Shown one piece after another: positions 56,140 to 64,000 of a DNA stretch of 64,000 bases. The notes beneath the pieces were generated by a model. It was not told the DNA's origin. It saw only the letters and a program-made list of their open reading frames with translations, and searched no databases. Source of the stretch: Natrinema gelatinilyticum (GTDB lineage: Archaea > Halobacteriota > Halobacteria > Halobacteriales > Natrialbaceae); contig NZ_CP100756.1 in the NCBI RefSeq assembly GCF_024266705.1, positions 3,534,001 to 3,598,000 of the forward strand. The letters are read 5' to 3'. The number at the start of each line of letters is the position of its first letter. Position 1 is the stretch's first letter. The position numbers and the translations under genes were made by a program.

Positions 56140-57870
56140 TCAGTCCTCCACGGCTGGTTCAGACGTTTCACGTGTTGAATCGGGGGGTGATTCGCGGTTG
56201 TCGGTTCGTTCGTCGTCGCCCGGGATCTGCCGTGGCAAAAACGACGATGCGATAAGCAGGAGCAGCACGAACAGTACGAGGAGGAGCAGCGTCGCCCGTT
56301 GAGCATCGAACATCGCAGTCTCAAAGATACCCTCGAGCAATTGTCGTTGTGTCGGAGTGAGTTGGTTCAGGAAGTGTTGCTGAGAGGCTTCGGTCGCTGT
56401 TTCTGCTGCATCCTCGAGAGCTAGCACCAGATCATTCCGTTGCTCCGCTGAAACGGTTACGTGTTCTGCTCGTAGTACTCCATCGACGACACTACCATAG
56501 AACTGTCCGAGAAAATACGAGCCAACGACTGCCGTCCCCAGGGAATAGCCTATCGAATAGCTTACGTTCAGGACTCCGGATGCCTCGGCGGAGTCCGCGG
56601 TAGGGATGGCCGACATCGTCATATTGGTGATCTGTCCCAGTATGAGTCCGACACCGGCTCCAACGAGCGCGACCGGGATAGCCATCCTGCTGATCGTCTG
56701 ACCCGGGCCCGTCTGCTCGTACAACAGCACCAGTCCAAAGCCCATACACACGATGCCGACCTGGATAAGCGTCTTTGGAGAGATGTACTTACGCCAGCCG
56801 GTCGAAAACGTCGACAAAAGGATCGACGCGAGAGAATACGGTAACAACGCGAGCCCGGTTTCAAAGGCGGTGTATCCGAGTACTGCCTGGAGATAGACCG
56901 GGAAGATGAAAAAGAAGCCAGCTGAGATTATCGAGCGAATATTGTACGTGATAACACCGGATAAAAAAGGGCGGTTCGTCAGTACATTCAGCGGAACGAG
57001 CGGTGACTTCTCAGCACGTTGCAGTCGGCGTTCGTACTGAACGAACGCGGCGAACGCGAGCAATCCGAGCCCGAGAAACCAGATCGCCGGCGACGTCCCA
57101 AACGGATTGAACTGGATCTCGACGACGACGAACGGCCGCCGTTCAACTAACCACCCATACTTCCCACTGAGAAGGAATCCAGTGACGAGCGACGTCGAAC
57201 CGACGATGGACAGAACTGTCCCACCTCTATCCGGCGAACTGCGCGTTTCTGACAGTGGTTTGGGACTCATGTACCGAACGAAAAAGAGAATAACCCCCAC
57301 ACCGATGAGTTGGAGCGCAAACCCCCACCGCCAACTTGCGTATGTGGTTAGTGCGCCACCGATAATCGGTCCAAGAGTTCCGCCGATCCCGCTCACGCCA
57401 GCCAACAGTCCGAATGCCTTCGCCCGGTCGTCGCTTTCGTAACTGACCCTCAATTCAGTGTGTGTCAGGGGGAATATCACAGCGGCCGCAGAACCCTCGA
57501 TGAACGACCAGCCGATATAGAGGATCGTAGTATTCCAGCTAATCGCCGCCACCAGCGTTCCACCGGCATAGACGAGCAGCGCGATTGCCATTACGCGTCT
57601 CCTACTATACCGAGACGGCAGCGTCCCGGCCGGAAGAATCAGCGCGGCTATAACCAGCGAGTAGAGTGCGACCGCCCCTTGAATCACGGTGACCGTGGTA
57701 TCAAACTCATCCACCATCGTGGGGATCGCCACGTTCATCAGGGACGCATTGATGACCACGATGAACGTCGTCAGACTCACGGCGATTGCTGGGCCCCAGT
57801 ATTGTACTCCTCCTTTTGAGTCTGGAGAGAGATGAGTACTCCCGTTGGAAGTAGACTCATCTGGGGGCAT
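56140..57870 (-). CDS. MFS multidrug exporter (DHA2-like, 14 helices)
   Basis: 576 residues, length and layout of the 14-helix DHA2 drug:H+ antiporters (NASLMNVAIPTMVDEFD in helix 1, GAVALYSLVIAALILPAG in helix 2, GLLAGVSGIGGTLGPIIGG as motif C, PLVPLNVLTNRPFLSG in the middle). It exports an unknown drug or solute. Codon use is less GC-rich than the left part of the window, and it lies on the tRNA-Val side of the accessory region. The C-terminus after the last helix is an acidic Ser-rich tail. Confidence 0.88.
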   Translation of the reverse strand: MPPDESTSNGSTHLSPDSKGGVQYWGPAIAVSLTTFIVVINASLMNVAIPTMVDEFDTTVTVIQGAVALYSLVIAALILPAGTLPSRYSRRRVMAIALLVYAGGTLVAAISWNTTILYIGWSFIEGSAAAVIFPLTHTELRVSYESDDRAKAFGLLAGVSGIGGTLGPIIGGALTTYASWRWGFALQLIGVGVILFFVRYMSPKPLSETRSSPDRGGTVLSIVGSTSLVTGFLLSGKYGWLVERRPFVVVEIQFNPFGTSPAIWFLGLGLLAFAAFVQYERRLQRAEKSPLVPLNVLTNRPFLSGVITYNIRSIISAGFFFIFPVYLQAVLGYTAFETGLALLPYSLASILLSTFSTGWRKYISPKTLIQVGIVCMGFGLVLLYEQTGPGQTISRMAIPVALVGAGVGLILGQITNMTMSAIPTADSAEASGVLNVSYSIGYSLGTAVVGSYFLGQFYGSVVDGVLRAEHVTVSAEQRNDLVLALEDAAETATEASQQHFLNQLTPTQRQLLEGIFETAMFDAQRATLLLLVLFVLLLLIASSFLPRQIPGDDERTDNRESPPDSTRETSEPAVED

Positions 57871-57964
57871 ACAGTGGTCTAACGCTTTTGACCCCCAAAT
57901 AGCATGGGTCTAGTTAGTCACCGAGAGTCAAGGATACTGCCCGGTCCCTCGGGGCGGGGTGGAG

Positions 57965-58745
57965 TCAGTTCGGTTCGTCAGAGGCTGGGTGGTAAAGGAA
58001 CCCGACCTCGTCGATCCAGCCGTCGGCGAACGTCTCGACGGTCTTCTCGGGGCGTTCGAAGTATTCGTCCATCTCGTACGCTGCCGTTGCGAGAATTTTG
58101 CCGATCTCCCCGTTCAGAGGGTCGTCTCCAGTGTCCCGATCGACGACCTTCACGTCGGCCGTCCGGCGGACTCCAGGCGCTCGTCCAGACCTGCATCGAC
58201 CATGTATCGGTGATCTTCCTTCCCGAACGTGGTGATGAGGTTCGGGACCTCGGTCTGACCGTAGAATTGCAGAAAGACGGAACCGAATCCGTCCAGCCCC
58301 ATCCCGAGGCGGTTGGCTGTCATCGGTGCGGCCCCGTACGTCAGCGTCTCCAGCGACGACGTGTCGAACGAATCGAGGGCAGCGTGATCGAGGAGTCGGT
58401 AGATCATCGTCGGTACCATGAACATCCACGAGGCGGTTCGACGTTCGATATCTCGCAATGCACGTTCCGGTTCGAAGCCGTCGCCCACCACTATCGTCGC
58501 ACCGGTGAGCAAGCCACCTCACAGAAACAGCCCTGCAGAGTGTGAAAGCGGGGTCATCGACAGGAGCGTATCACCAGTGATACATAGCTCGACGGCGTGA
58601 TCGTAGACGTTCATCACCATGTTTCGGTGGCTGTGGACCACACCCTTCGGTTTCCCAGTCGTCCCTCCCATGTAGCGTGCGATCGTGTCAGACGGTTCGA
58701 TAACGACCGACGGCGCCGCAGTCGATACGCAGCGAGCTGTCCGGA
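57965..58745 (-). pseudogene. Broken acyl-CoA synthetase (AMP-binding) gene
   Basis: The minus strand carries pieces of an AMP-forming acyl-CoA ligase: the P-loop-like YMGGTTGKPKGVVHSH (about 58625-58675), MTPLSHSAGLF, TGATIVVGDGF, YGAAPMTANRLGMGL, QFYGQTE and, in another frame, EYFERPEKTVETFADGW near the end. Three faults: an in-frame TGA at 58519-58521, a frameshift near 58155, and no N-terminal third, which is cut off at the TnpB element on the upstream side. The interruption at 58745-58756 suggests the TnpB insertion was one cause. Not functional. Confidence 0.82.
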
Positions 58746-58800
58746 TCCGCGTGAACTACCCCACCCTACTCGCCGCCTTTGGCGGCTCCTTGAGGGAGGG
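58730..58800. mobile_element. Right end and reRNA (omegaRNA) region of the TnpB element
   Basis: After the tnpB stop the element end holds a CCGCC-TTT-GGCGG hairpin (about 58771-58786), the typical end hairpin and guide-RNA scaffold region in IS200/IS605-type elements. The guide RNA itself is inferred from the family, not read. Confidence 0.5.
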
Positions 58801-60033
58801 GCTTCCCGTTTCAACGACACGACTTGCAGACACGGAAGCCGAGTCCACAGCGGTCGCAGTCTCCACGGGCGTAGATTCGGAGTGAACCACTCCTAGTGTG
58901 TTGAGACCACGCGACAGCACGTTCAACGACGCGTTCCAATCCCTGTCCAGTTCGAACCCGCACGCCGGACACGAATGCTCGCGTCTCCAGATGGGCTTCC
59001 ACGTCGAAACGCCACACGAGAAGCACTCCTTGGTCGTCCCGCGCGGCTCGACTTCTTTGACGTGACAGCCGTTCTTCTCGCCGTGGTGTTCGAGGATGGT
59101 AATGAAGTCGCGCCACCCGACCTCGGCCTTGTTCCGTGCATTCTCCGGTGATTCGAGCATCTCCTTTACGGTGAGGTCTTCGACGAAGACGGCGTCGTAC
59201 TCGGTGGTGTAGAAATGCGCGAGCTTGTGCTTGAAGTCCCGCTTCTTGTTCGACATCCGAGCGTGGACTTCTGCGACACGGCGGCGTTGCTTCTCCCAGT
59301 TATTTGATTCGTACTCTTTCCGAGAGAGCGAGCGTTGCTCGCGTTCGAGCCGCTCGCGGTCAGCGGACAGGTCGAGCCGCCCGATCGAGCGCCCATCCGA
59401 ATCGTGAATGAAGTGTAGCACACCAAGGTCAAGACCCACGGTGTCATCGGGATGGATGTCTTCGACGGCGGGTGTCTCGGGTTCATCCGTCTTAATGCAG
59501 AACGAGACGTACCACGCGCCGGTCGGCTCTTTCTTGAGAGTCACCTCTTTGATCTGCTCGTGGTCTGGGAGGCCTCGATGGAGGCGAATCGGAATTTCGC
59601 GGGTTTTGCCCTTGAGTTTCGTGAGGATGAGGAGTCCGCGTCCGTTCGGGCCACTCTTCGTGTCGAGTTCGAAGCCTGATTGGCGGTACGTGAAACTCCT
59701 GTACTCTCGGGGCTTTTTCCAGTTCAACGATCCTACGTTGTAGCCCTTGGCTTTGAGCTTCCCGAGGTTCTCGATATTGTCTCGGATGCGCTCGACGGCC
59801 TTCTGCAGGACGGTGGAGTAGACCTGTTTCAGGTCGGGCCACCAGTCTTTCATCGTGGGGAGCCTGTCGCGGATGCTCCAGACGCGCTGGCGGAGCGTGC
59901 CCGCATCGTTGGGAATTTTGTTGAACTCGCAGATTGCGTGGTTGTAGGTTTGTCGCACGATGTTCCGGGTCCAGTCCATCGCTTCGCGTTGCTCCGTGGT
60001 TGGGAGCAATCGAAAACGAGGGCTGTATATCAT
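58756..60033 (-). CDS. tnpB: TnpB RNA-guided nuclease (IS1341/IS605 family)
   Basis: 425 residues, intact. RuvC-type catalytic residues are all present: Asp202 in GLDLGVLHF, Glu285 in FVEDLTV, Asp365 in LDRDWNAS. The zinc ribbon C337, C340, C355, C358 is complete. The N-terminal wedge-like region (RFRLLPTTEQREAMD) is normal. TnpB cuts DNA at sites given by an RNA from the element's right end. There is no tnpA beside it, so the element depends on another transposase. It sits upstream of, and probably inside, a broken acyl-CoA synthetase gene. Confidence 0.93.
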   Translation of the reverse strand: MIYSPRFRLLPTTEQREAMDWTRNIVRQTYNHAICEFNKIPNDAGTLRQRVWSIRDRLPTMKDWWPDLKQVYSTVLQKAVERIRDNIENLGKLKAKGYNVGSLNWKKPREYRSFTYRQSGFELDTKSGPNGRGLLILTKLKGKTREIPIRLHRGLPDHEQIKEVTLKKEPTGAWYVSFCIKTDEPETPAVEDIHPDDTVGLDLGVLHFIHDSDGRSIGRLDLSADRERLEREQRSLSRKEYESNNWEKQRRRVAEVHARMSNKKRDFKHKLAHFYTTEYDAVFVEDLTVKEMLESPENARNKAEVGWRDFITILEHHGEKNGCHVKEVEPRGTTKECFSCGVSTWKPIWRREHSCPACGFELDRDWNASLNVLSRGLNTLGVVHSESTPVETATAVDSASVSASRVVETGSPSLKEPPKAASRVG

Positions 60034-60227
60034 CCGATGTGTCTTTATGTACGACAGCTTCTACGGTAAAGATTCTGGTTGTCTCGTGTTTGAGACTCGT
60101 GGGGGTGCCGTATCCCCGGCCTACTTGCTCCCTCCGGTCGCTCATTGAAGGTGGGGGCTTGGCACCCTCACCGCCACTGCTAAATTGGAACGTCCTATTC
60201 GGCGATCGGATTCGGTAGCAATGTTCC

Positions 60228-60668
60228 TCACTGCTCAGAAGGCCCACTCCCCGCCGAGAGAGCCACCGACAGAATCGCGGTGTGGACGGTTCGAAGATCG
60301 GACTCCTGAATCGTGGCGGCCGCTTGGAATCGCTCGCGGGCGCTCGCGACTGTCTGTGGGTCGGCGGCAAGATGTGCGAGGACGAACCCATCGACATCGA
60401 CTCGTCGAGCAGCCTCGAAATCTGCCTCCTCGTACAGGGTGGCGAAGTCTTCGACGAGATTCGAGACGAGTGCGTCCGTCGCGTCGCCACCGGGATCACC
60501 CGCGGGAATCGTCGAGACGGTCGGATCGAAGTACTCACCGTAATCGACGACGCCCGCTTTTTCGTACAGGAACTCGGAGAGTCCCTCGAAGACGGCTGCC
60601 GAGACGTAGACGCCGAACAGTTTGTATCGGTCGGCACCAGTCCTCGCGTTTCGATTGTCTCGAGTCAT
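60228..60668 (-). CDS. Hypothetical acidic protein
   Basis: 146 residues from the ATG at 60668 (60686 is earlier). Helical and acidic, with DRYKLFGVYVSAAVFEGLSE near the start and PQTVASARERFQAAATIQESDLRTVHTA near the end. No family recognised. It lies upstream of the TnpB element on the same strand. Confidence 0.6.
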   Translation of the reverse strand: MTRDNRNARTGADRYKLFGVYVSAAVFEGLSEFLYEKAGVVDYGEYFDPTVSTIPAGDPGGDATDALVSNLVEDFATLYEEADFEAARRVDVDGFVLAHLAADPQTVASARERFQAAATIQESDLRTVHTAILSVALSAGSGPSEQ

Positions 60669-60806
60669 CGCATCTGATTTCCTCACTTGCGCGTTCGGAC
60701 GCTACGCGCCCGAGAACAATAAATCGCGGTCGTCGCTGACCGGCAGCATGCTGCGAGACTGTGGCTAGCAATCGAGTGCCGCCGAGTTACTACCCGACGA
60801 GCATAA

Positions 60807-60825
60807 CACCGGTGCAATACCGGTG
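60807..60825. repeat. 7-bp perfect inverted repeat
   Basis: CACCGGT-GCAAT-ACCGGTG. A strong GC-rich hairpin in a 440-bp stretch (60669-61107) without supported gene. Could be a terminator for the minus-strand membrane gene. Confidence 0.45.
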
Positions 60826-61107
60826 GGATGACCGCGTTCCTCACGCTTCCGAGGACCAGGAGCCAACCGTCCGGAGACCGGGAGTACCGTAACGGAGTCG
60901 AGACTTTGATTTGAGACTGAGAACACCGTACAGAGCGTCCGGGCCGCGGAAGCAGAATTCCAAGACGGTCTCGTGGTGACAGATTACTACAGGGTACCAG
61001 CCGTAGCCGGTTCCGCCACGTCTCAAACGTACCCGCAGTTCCGTCGAATCGGCGTAATTCTGACCTAACGGTTTCAACTCTCCGTGTCTCGATACCGAAC
61101 TTCGGTA

Positions 61108-61407
61108 CTATCGCGGGTCGGTCGATTTCTTCTGCGTCCGATTGCGCCACAGTTCGTATCCGAAGCCGACCACGGCGGCGATGCCATAGCAACCGATCAG
61201 AAACGGTATCCAGTAGTACTTGAGTTTGACCCCCGGTGCAATTGCGTTGCCGAACGCGGTGCCGAGGACGTATAGTACGTAGCCCGGAAGCGCAAGCGGA
61301 GTCCGTAGAGACGACTCGAACCGACCGATTGCCAACGGAACGACCAGCAGCCCGTAGGTAACGAGCGTGACGGGACTCGAGAGGGCTCGCCGAATTGCAG
61401 CCATCAT
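61108..61407 (-). CDS. Small membrane protein of unknown function
   Basis: 99 residues with two or three hydrophobic segments (about 10-28, 38-54, 67-86) and a basic end RNRTQKKSTDPR. Its ATG overlaps the stop of the upstream deacylase gene by four bases (ATGA), so it is probably coupled to it. No family recognised. Confidence 0.65.
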   Translation of the reverse strand: MMAAIRRALSSPVTLVTYGLLVVPLAIGRFESSLRTPLALPGYVLYVLGTAFGNAIAPGVKLKYYWIPFLIGCYGIAAVVGFGYELWRNRTQKKSTDPR

Positions 61408-62213
61408 TGGTTTCGGTCCACCTCGAGGAGTCCGTGTAGAGCAAGCGTCTTTGCTGTCGCCAACCGCGTGAACTCGTTTCTCGCGTTCTGATCGAGCAAA
61501 AAATCGGTCGTCTCGAAGAGGTATGCTGTCGCCCCGACCTCCCGAATCGCCTTCTGGAAGAGCAACGGGCCGCCACTGTGCGTTCGGTGGGCTGATATCC
61601 GGTGGAACGGCATATGCCAGGGAACCGCCACGTCGTTGAGGTAGGCCGCGAGTTCATCACCGGCGGCGTCCGCCGAGTGATAGACTGCCTGGCCGACGTA
61701 CTCCTCGTGGATGCCAACGATGCCAAGCGATCGGTGGAGGTCGAGCACGACATCGGGTTCGTAGCGCTGGACAGCGTCCCAAATACCTCGCGCGAGGTCG
61801 CTTGTCGGTTCGCTGTCGGCCGGAAAGTGGCGGTTCAGGTCACCCTCGGGTCCCGCTCGCACATTTTCGTCGGTTGCGACGCGATTAGTCTTCGGAACGA
61901 TAACGAGCGTTCCCGTATCGGGTTTCCAGTCGACGACCTCCTGTGCGACCTCGATTCCAGTTCGTTCGTCGCCGTGAATGCCGCCGAAGACCATCGCTGT
62001 GGGGCCGTCCCGCGTCGCGACCCGTTCGTAGAGCGTTGTTTCGTGAACCGTGCCGGGGAGGATCGACTCCGACTCGGTCGAAATTTCGGTATCACCATCG
62101 CGTTGGCGCGCTGCCGTCAGGAGGGCCTCGTCACCGGGTGGTCGACTTACAACGCCACTGGCGGCCGCACTGAGAATGGTCGCACTGGCGATCAACGTAT
62201 TTCGCCGCTTCAT
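61404..62213 (-). CDS. Secreted aspartoacylase/succinylglutamate-desuccinylase-like zinc hydrolase
   Basis: 269 residues from the ATG at 62213 (frame open to 62252). An N-terminal signal (MKRRNTLIASATILSAAASG, with KRR) precedes an M14-like zinc domain: GGIHGDERTG (His and Glu ligands), DLNRHFP, and VLDLHRS with the third zinc ligand His. It likely removes an acyl group or C-terminal residue from a substrate outside the cell. It is coupled to a small membrane protein. Confidence 0.82.
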   Translation of the reverse strand: MKRRNTLIASATILSAAASGVVSRPPGDEALLTAARQRDGDTEISTESESILPGTVHETTLYERVATRDGPTAMVFGGIHGDERTGIEVAQEVVDWKPDTGTLVIVPKTNRVATDENVRAGPEGDLNRHFPADSEPTSDLARGIWDAVQRYEPDVVLDLHRSLGIVGIHEEYVGQAVYHSADAAGDELAAYLNDVAVPWHMPFHRISAHRTHSGGPLLFQKAIREVGATAYLFETTDFLLDQNARNEFTRLATAKTLALHGLLEVDRNQ

Positions 62214-62498
62214 AGTATGTCCCAGATCAGACTGCATAAAGCACCTTCTCATCGATGTTGGTAAATATATCGCATTTATGATTGTTCTCGAAATCGAACG
62301 GAGTTACTACGTGATCAACGTGGTTGCATGTACTGGTCGTTGGTGGGTGATCTGGCCCGTCCTGTGGACGGACCGATCCACCCGAAAGCAGTGACGCCAC
62401 TGTTCGCGATCTGCAACGAAACAAATCTCACTTAAGTCACTCAAATTGATAAAACGAATGTTTCTCTTTATATTGACTACTCCAGATGAAAAGGTGAG

Positions 62499-63518
62499 AT
62501 GCAGGAAAAGACACGCCTACAGCGTCGAACAGTTCTTTCCGCTACGGGGACGGCAACACTGCTTGGCGTTGCAGGAATAGCAACCGCCGAGGCACCGTCG
62601 ACTGTCGCCAACGCACCCGTTCCGGGCTCGGCGGACGCATACACGTATCCGACGATGGGAGTCGACGGCGATGACGTACCAACCGCAACGGTGTACGGCA
62701 ATTTCAAGTGTCCGTACACCCGGAAATTCGTTTCCGGAAACCTTTCGGCCATAATCGACGAATTCGTCAGTACGGGCCGACTCAGGCTTCAGTTCTACAA
62801 CCTTGCGTATCAGCCTGGAGATACGTCGTCGTTCTTCATTTCGAGTAGTGATCCGCGTTGTGCAGCCATGGGAATCGGAACGTGGGACGAAGACCCGAGC
62901 AGTTACTGGCAATTCTTCGCCGAGACGTTCGACGATCCACCGAGCGGGTACGTCGATTTCAGCGAACTTACGTCACGAGCCCGATCGGCCGGTGTCTCGA
63001 ACGCCGACCAAATAGCCGACCGAGTACGGGCAGGCGAGTACGACGCCGAGGTCGAGCGGGTCAGTGCCGCAGCGGCGAGCGACGGTGTCACGTTCACCCC
63101 CACATTCGAACTCGGGGGTGACACGACTGCACCACACCACGGAACCCAGGCGATTCTTGACTGGATCGAATCGCGGCTGGATGACGAACCGACCGCGTCA
63201 ACCGAATCGACCGAATCGACCGAATCGACCGAATCGACCGAATCGACCGAATCAACCGAATCGACCGAGTCGAGTGACTCAGCCGATACAATCACCGAGA
63301 ACGAGACGGATCGGACAGAAGCTGGATCGGGTGATTCGACCACGTCCGAACCGAACGATACTCCGTCTACAACCGGTTCGGAAGGGGAATCGACCGACTC
63401 CGACGAGTCCGTCATCCAAACCCAGATGCGGAACGTCGACGACACCGAAGACGCAGGTGCGATCTGGGACAAGAAGTGTGATCGGACCGATGTCTGGGGA
63501 TTCGACGACGAATGTTAA
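62499..63518 (+). CDS. DsbA-like thioredoxin-fold protein with Ser/Thr/Glu-rich stalk
   Basis: 339 residues. A Tat motif (LQRRTVLS) starts the protein. The thioredoxin-like domain has YGNFKCPYTRKF, residues 67-78; the active-site CPYT has one Cys, where DsbA-type enzymes have CxxC. A cis-Pro-like segment VTFTPTFELGG follows. Residues about 231-262 are a T-E-S repeat (DNA 9-bp unit ACCGAATCG), and the end contains KKC and DDEC. It could be a surface-exposed monothiol or altered-redox protein. Confidence 0.75.
   Translation: MQEKTRLQRRTVLSATGTATLLGVAGIATAEAPSTVANAPVPGSADAYTYPTMGVDGDDVPTATVYGNFKCPYTRKFVSGNLSAIIDEFVSTGRLRLQFYNLAYQPGDTSSFFISSSDPRCAAMGIGTWDEDPSSYWQFFAETFDDPPSGYVDFSELTSRARSAGVSNADQIADRVRAGEYDAEVERVSAAAASDGVTFTPTFELGGDTTAPHHGTQAILDWIESRLDDEPTASTESTESTESTESTESTESTESTESSDSADTITENETDRTEAGSGDSTTSEPNDTPSTTGSEGESTDSDESVIQTQMRNVDDTEDAGAIWDKKCDRTDVWGFDDEC
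63199..63271 (+). repeat. 9-bp tandem repeat encoding T-E-S
   Basis: About eight units of ACCGAATCG with two base changes. It encodes the Thr-Glu-Ser stalk of the DsbA-like protein. Confidence 0.85.
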
Positions 63519-64000
63519 CGGAACACTCGAGCTGATCCATCGCGGGCGCTTCGAGATTCGACTCACTATTTGTGGCACTATATGTAGCTGATCCGAACAG
63601 GTTCGCCAGCTGCTGGTGTCGCAGGAGGAGTTGCCTGGAACACCCATCCACACCGCCGAACTGACAGCCATTCTGACTGTCGAAAACACCTGTGGTATCG
63701 ACGGCAGACGCCCGTACCCAGTGAAGTCTGGTAGAATCGAAACCGACAGCGGAGACGAACGGAACCCAATCAGCGCCGCTCGAGAGTGTGATAAACAACC
63801 ATCAGTTCGACTATACTTGCCTCTTCTGGTAAGTGGGGTGATGATTATCTATATCGATTCGATATATTATTTTGTACTGATAGTATCTTTCCAGGTATGG
63901 ACGACATAATCGAAAAATATTGAATTTCTATAATTTTGTCAGAATTTATCTGCCATTTCGGAAGAAAGCATTGAAAATTCGAAAGTATGCAATTTGTATC
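63519..64000. other. AT-rich right end, no gene seen
   Basis: 480 bp to the window end. Base composition drops in GC toward the end; no ORF with family resemblance. Part of the accessory region. Confidence 0.5.

Noticed and set aside
59492..60637. Long minus-strand frame over the TnpB 5' region
   Set aside because: A shadow of tnpB in another frame, rich in Arg and Ser.
60841..61077. 78-codon minus-strand frame downstream of the small membrane gene
   Set aside because: No recognisable family; low-quality composition; could be a relic but not supported.
63199..63271. CRISPR-like repeat
   Set aside because: Units are 9 bp without spacers and are part of a coding repeat; no CRISPR array is seen in the window.

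Overview
The window is a high-GC stretch of a halophilic archaeon (class Halobacteria, probably a Natrialbales-type genus). The evidence is the strongly acidic proteins, many twin-arginine signal peptides, haloarchaeal families (HalOD1, DUF2150, DUF5795, amphi-Trp, FilR1-type regulators), archaeal RFC large subunit, form III RuBisCO, mevalonate-pathway HMG-CoA synthase, TATA boxes about 25-30 bp upstream of start codons (leaderless transcripts) and a tRNA-Val(CAC). The exact species cannot be fixed from sequence alone.

Layout. 0-11 kb is rich in exported and membrane functions: the end of a PQQ-type quinoprotein, a cupredoxin-fused sugar dehydrogenase full of N-E-T sequons, two divergent CaCA-type exchangers, an ArsR-type regulator facing an amphi-Trp protein, an HTH/NMT1-like fusion regulator and an SMP-30-like beta-propeller with a His/Asp tail. 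11-21 kb holds a MOSC protein, regulators, a UbiA prenyltransferase, sucCD, form III RuBisCO and a low-complexity protein. 21-26.5 kb holds a haloalkane dehalogenase-like hydrolase and a biotin cluster (bioB, a saccharopine-dehydrogenase-like oxidoreductase, bioF, bioD). 26-34 kb holds rfcL, a vapBC pair flanked by a duplicated piece of the rfcL start, a lipoprotein, a CorC-type CBS membrane protein, a CinA-like protein and an XRE regulator. 34-54 kb holds gcvT-gcvH, two aldehyde dehydrogenases, two paralogous subtilisin-like proteases, an NhaC antiporter overlapping a TRAM protein, a TatD-type hydrolase, DUF2150, HMG-CoA synthase, an AI-2E transporter and gcvPA-gcvPB.

From the tRNA-Val at 55.8 kb to the right end the sequence looks accessory. 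The tRNA 3' end is repeated directly and inverted just downstream (an attachment-site-like scar). An MFS exporter, a broken acyl-CoA synthetase, a TnpB element, small unknown proteins, an aspartoacylase-like deacylase and a DsbA-like protein with a Ser/Thr/Glu repeat follow, with lower GC toward the end.

How the genes work together: T, H and both halves of the P protein of the glycine cleavage system are present but in two loci. bioF-bioD make the last steps before BioB. SucCD belongs to the TCA cycle; RuBisCO form III to nucleotide (AMP) salvage; HMG-CoA synthase to isoprenoid lipid synthesis. The most unusual structures are two 81-bp palindromic elements placed right at stop codons of unrelated genes, with core and arms in opposite relative orientation, the duplicated flank around vapBC, and the tRNA-Val scar.
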